Of a stretch of 35,084 bases of DNA, positions 33,521 to 35,084 are shown piece by piece (positions within the stretch are counted from its first letter, which is position 1; each line of letters begins with the position of its first letter). This DNA comes from Desulfovirgula sp. (GTDB taxonomy: Bacteria; Bacillota; Desulfotomaculia; Desulfotomaculales; Desulfocucumaceae): assembly GCA_020725625.1 (NCBI GenBank), contig DYET01000202.1, positions 1 through 35,084 on the forward strand. Reading direction: 5' to 3'. A program made the translations under genes and the position numbers. The notes under the pieces are model-generated. The model was not told where the DNA came from and ran no database searches. It saw only the letters and a list, made by a program, of their open reading frames with translations.

Positions 33521-34837
33521 ATGGAAATGTGGATGCTGGCGATTATTCTTCTGGCCTCGATGCTGATCCTGCTGGCCCTTGGACTCCCGGTGGCCTTTAC
33601 TCTGGGCGGCCTGTCCCTGGTAATCGGCTATTTCGTCTGGGGAGGGGATGCCGGTTTTTATGCCGTCGCCCTGGGTACCCTGGGCAAGGTGGCCGAATTT
33701 ACCCTCATCGCTGTGCCCCTGTTTTTGTTCATGGCCGCAGTACTGCAGTTCAGCGGCCTGGCGGACGCCATGTACGAAATGATTTACCGCTGGATGGGCC
33801 GTGTCAAGGGCGGACTGGCCATAGGCACGGTGATTATCTCGACCATTTTTGCCGCCATGGTGGGCATAGCGACGGTGGCTACGGCCACCCTGGGCCTGAC
33901 CGCCTACCCATCAATGCTCAAGAGGGGGTATGACAAGAGGCTGGTGGCCGGGGCAATATGCGCCGGCGGGGCGCTGGGAGTCCTGATTCCCCCAAGCGTG
34001 CTGATGATTATTTATGCCAGCGAGACCGACGTGTCAGCCGGCCAGATGTTTTTCGGAGGGGTATTGCCCGGGCTGGTGCTTGCAATTATCTACATTGTTT
34101 ACATCGCCGTCCGCTGCGCCCTCAACCCCGCCGCCGGTCCTCCCATCCCGCCCGAGGAGAGATTTTCCTGGGCGGAGAAAGTGCAGTCCCTGAAGGCTGT
34201 TTCACTGCCCATCCTGTTAATTCTTCTGGTGCTGGGAGTGATTTACCTGGGCGTGGCCACGCCCACCGAGGCGGCGGGGGTCGGCTGCATCGGGGCGCTG
34301 GCCTGCGCTGCCGTAAGGCGCCAGATTAACATCGAGAACATTAAAAAGATCTTCCACATGTCGGTTTCCACCAACGCCATGGTGTTCTGGATAATCATCG
34401 GGGCCGTGGCCTATTCCCGGCTGGTGACCGTCTCCGGGGTCGGTGAGTGGTTCAGCACCTGGATTACCGGCCTGGAAATCAACCGCTGGGTGGTTCTGAT
34501 TTTGATGCAGGCGGTTTTCTTCGTTTTGGGCATGATGCTGGACCCCGCAGGCATCCTGTACATCACGGCTCCCTTTTTCATTCCCACGATCAAGGCCCTG
34601 GGTTTTGATCCCCTGTGGTACGGAATTTTGTGGATAATCAACATGAACATAGCCTACCTCACGCCTCCCTTCGGCTTTTCCCTGTTTGTGCTGAAGGGCG
34701 TGGCGCCGCCGGAAGTCACCACCAAGGACATCTATATCGGGATCTGGCCCTTCGTCTGCCTTCAATTTATCGGCCTGGCCCTGTGCATACTTTTTCCGGA
34801 GCTTGTTACCTGGTTGCCGGGCAAAATGATTAAATAA
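33521..34837 (+). CDS. dctM: TRAP transporter large permease (DctM)
   Basis: 438 residues, the normal DctM length. GLPVAFTLGGLS opens the protein; GVLIPPSVLMIIYASETD and GVATPTEAAGVG are the two conserved re-entrant-type motifs, and TPPFGFSLFVLKGVAP closes it. ATG 33521 begins one base after the dctQ stop, with AAAGGAGGGCGG just upstream, so the subunits are translationally coupled. Compared with the permease at 154-1689 it lacks the extra N-terminal segment, supporting the view that the latter is a truncated fusion. Confidence 0.94.
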   Translation: MEMWMLAIILLASMLILLALGLPVAFTLGGLSLVIGYFVWGGDAGFYAVALGTLGKVAEFTLIAVPLFLFMAAVLQFSGLADAMYEMIYRWMGRVKGGLAIGTVIISTIFAAMVGIATVATATLGLTAYPSMLKRGYDKRLVAGAICAGGALGVLIPPSVLMIIYASETDVSAGQMFFGGVLPGLVLAIIYIVYIAVRCALNPAAGPPIPPEERFSWAEKVQSLKAVSLPILLILLVLGVIYLGVATPTEAAGVGCIGALACAAVRRQINIENIKKIFHMSVSTNAMVFWIIIGAVAYSRLVTVSGVGEWFSTWITGLEINRWVVLILMQAVFFVLGMMLDPAGILYITAPFFIPTIKALGFDPLWYGILWIINMNIAYLTPPFGFSLFVLKGVAPPEVTTKDIYIGIWPFVCLQFIGLALCILFPELVTWLPGKMIK

Positions 34838-34882
34838 CCGGCGGTCAGGAGATCCCCGGCTCCCTGACAGGAGGGATGATAC

Positions 34883-35084
34883 ATGCACACAGAAATACAG
34901 AAAGCCTGCGACGAGTGGCAGAAAAAACTTGAAGACAACAACGTCAAGGAGAGAAAGTCCAGATTTGCAAACTCTTCCGGCATAGAAATCAGCCGGCTGT
35001 ACACCCCCCTAGACACCGGCGGGGCGGACTATCTGGAAGACATCGGCTTTCCCGGCCGATACCCGTTCACCCGGGGCATCCAGG
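34883..35084 (+). CDS. Second acyl-CoA mutase catalytic subunit, N-terminal end (cut by window edge)
   Basis: The first 67 codons are present. LYTPLDTGGADYLEDIGFPGRYPFTRGIQ matches the opening of methylmalonyl-, isobutyryl- and 2-hydroxyisobutyryl-CoA mutases. Unlike the mutase at 1753, it has the canonical YPFTRG. The specificity residues lie beyond the edge. ATG 34883 follows AGGAGGG. The imperfect inverted repeat GTCAGGAG/CTCCCTGAC lies between this gene and dctM. Confidence 0.88.
   Translation, partial: MHTEIQKACDEWQKKLEDNNVKERKSRFANSSGIEISRLYTPLDTGGADYLEDIGFPGRYPFTRGIQ

Noticed and set aside
1-35084. CRISPR arrays, tRNA or rRNA genes, complete insertion sequences
   Set aside because: No regularly spaced repeats, cloverleaf-like or rRNA-like stretches, and no recognisable transposase were seen on either strand.

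Overview
The window is a densely packed catabolic island, with every supported gene on the + strand. It probably comes from a strictly anaerobic, Gram-positive member of the Clostridia, of the Pelotomaculum/Desulfotomaculum kind. This rests on strong AGGAGG-type ribosome sites, many TTG and GTG starts, GC-rich DNA with heavy use of AGG and ATA codons, and a gene set (B12 acyl-CoA mutases, many acyl-CoA enzymes, TRAP carboxylate transporters, a sigma-54 activator) typical of syntrophic or sulfate-reducing acid oxidisers. The taxonomy is inference; no rRNA or tRNA gene is present.

Module A (1-14526) starts with a TRAP large permease whose 5' end looks truncated. A divergent coenzyme-B12 acyl-CoA mutase follows (catalytic and B12 subunits), then a radical SAM/PDZ/DUF512-like protein and the mutase GTPase chaperone MeaB. 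Next come homologues of LeuB, LeuC and LeuD, an MmgE/PrpD protein, a crotonase resembling methylmalonyl-CoA decarboxylase, an AtuA-family (DUF1446) protein with its DUF4387 partner, and a metallo-beta-lactamase-fold hydrolase. Mutase + MeaB + decarboxylase repeats the logic of the E. coli Sbm operon (succinyl-CoA to methylmalonyl-CoA to propionyl-CoA). Here it is joined to hydroxy-acid isomerase/dehydrogenase genes and an unusual radical SAM protein. I infer an undescribed route for a branched or substituted di- or tricarboxylic acid.

The middle (14574-18860) holds a universal stress protein, an acyl-CoA dehydrogenase behind a terminator and a good -24/-12 promoter, and a CBS-PAS-PAS sigma-54 activator. 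A 12-base motif, TGCA-N4-TGCA, occurs once in front of the activator gene and twice, 20 bases apart, downstream of it. The pair lies about 140 bases upstream of a second -24/-12 promoter. This gives a complete regulatory circuit readable from sequence.

Module B (18864 to the right edge) looks like one sigma-54-driven operon: SDR, HMG-CoA-synthase-like protein fused to DUF35, thiolase, 3-hydroxyacyl-CoA dehydrogenase, MaoC hydratase, acyl-CoA ligase, TRAP binding lipoprotein, thiolase-like protein lacking the nucleophilic Cys, DUF35 protein, BKACE (DUF849) enzyme, PaaK-like ligase, two acyl-CoA dehydrogenases, TRAP small and large permeases, and the start of a second, more canonical acyl-CoA mutase. 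It would import a carboxylic acid, activate it with CoA, beta-oxidise it and rearrange its skeleton. The substrate cannot be named from sequence.

No gap between genes exceeds 300 bases. I saw no CRISPR array, intact insertion sequence, tRNA or rRNA.
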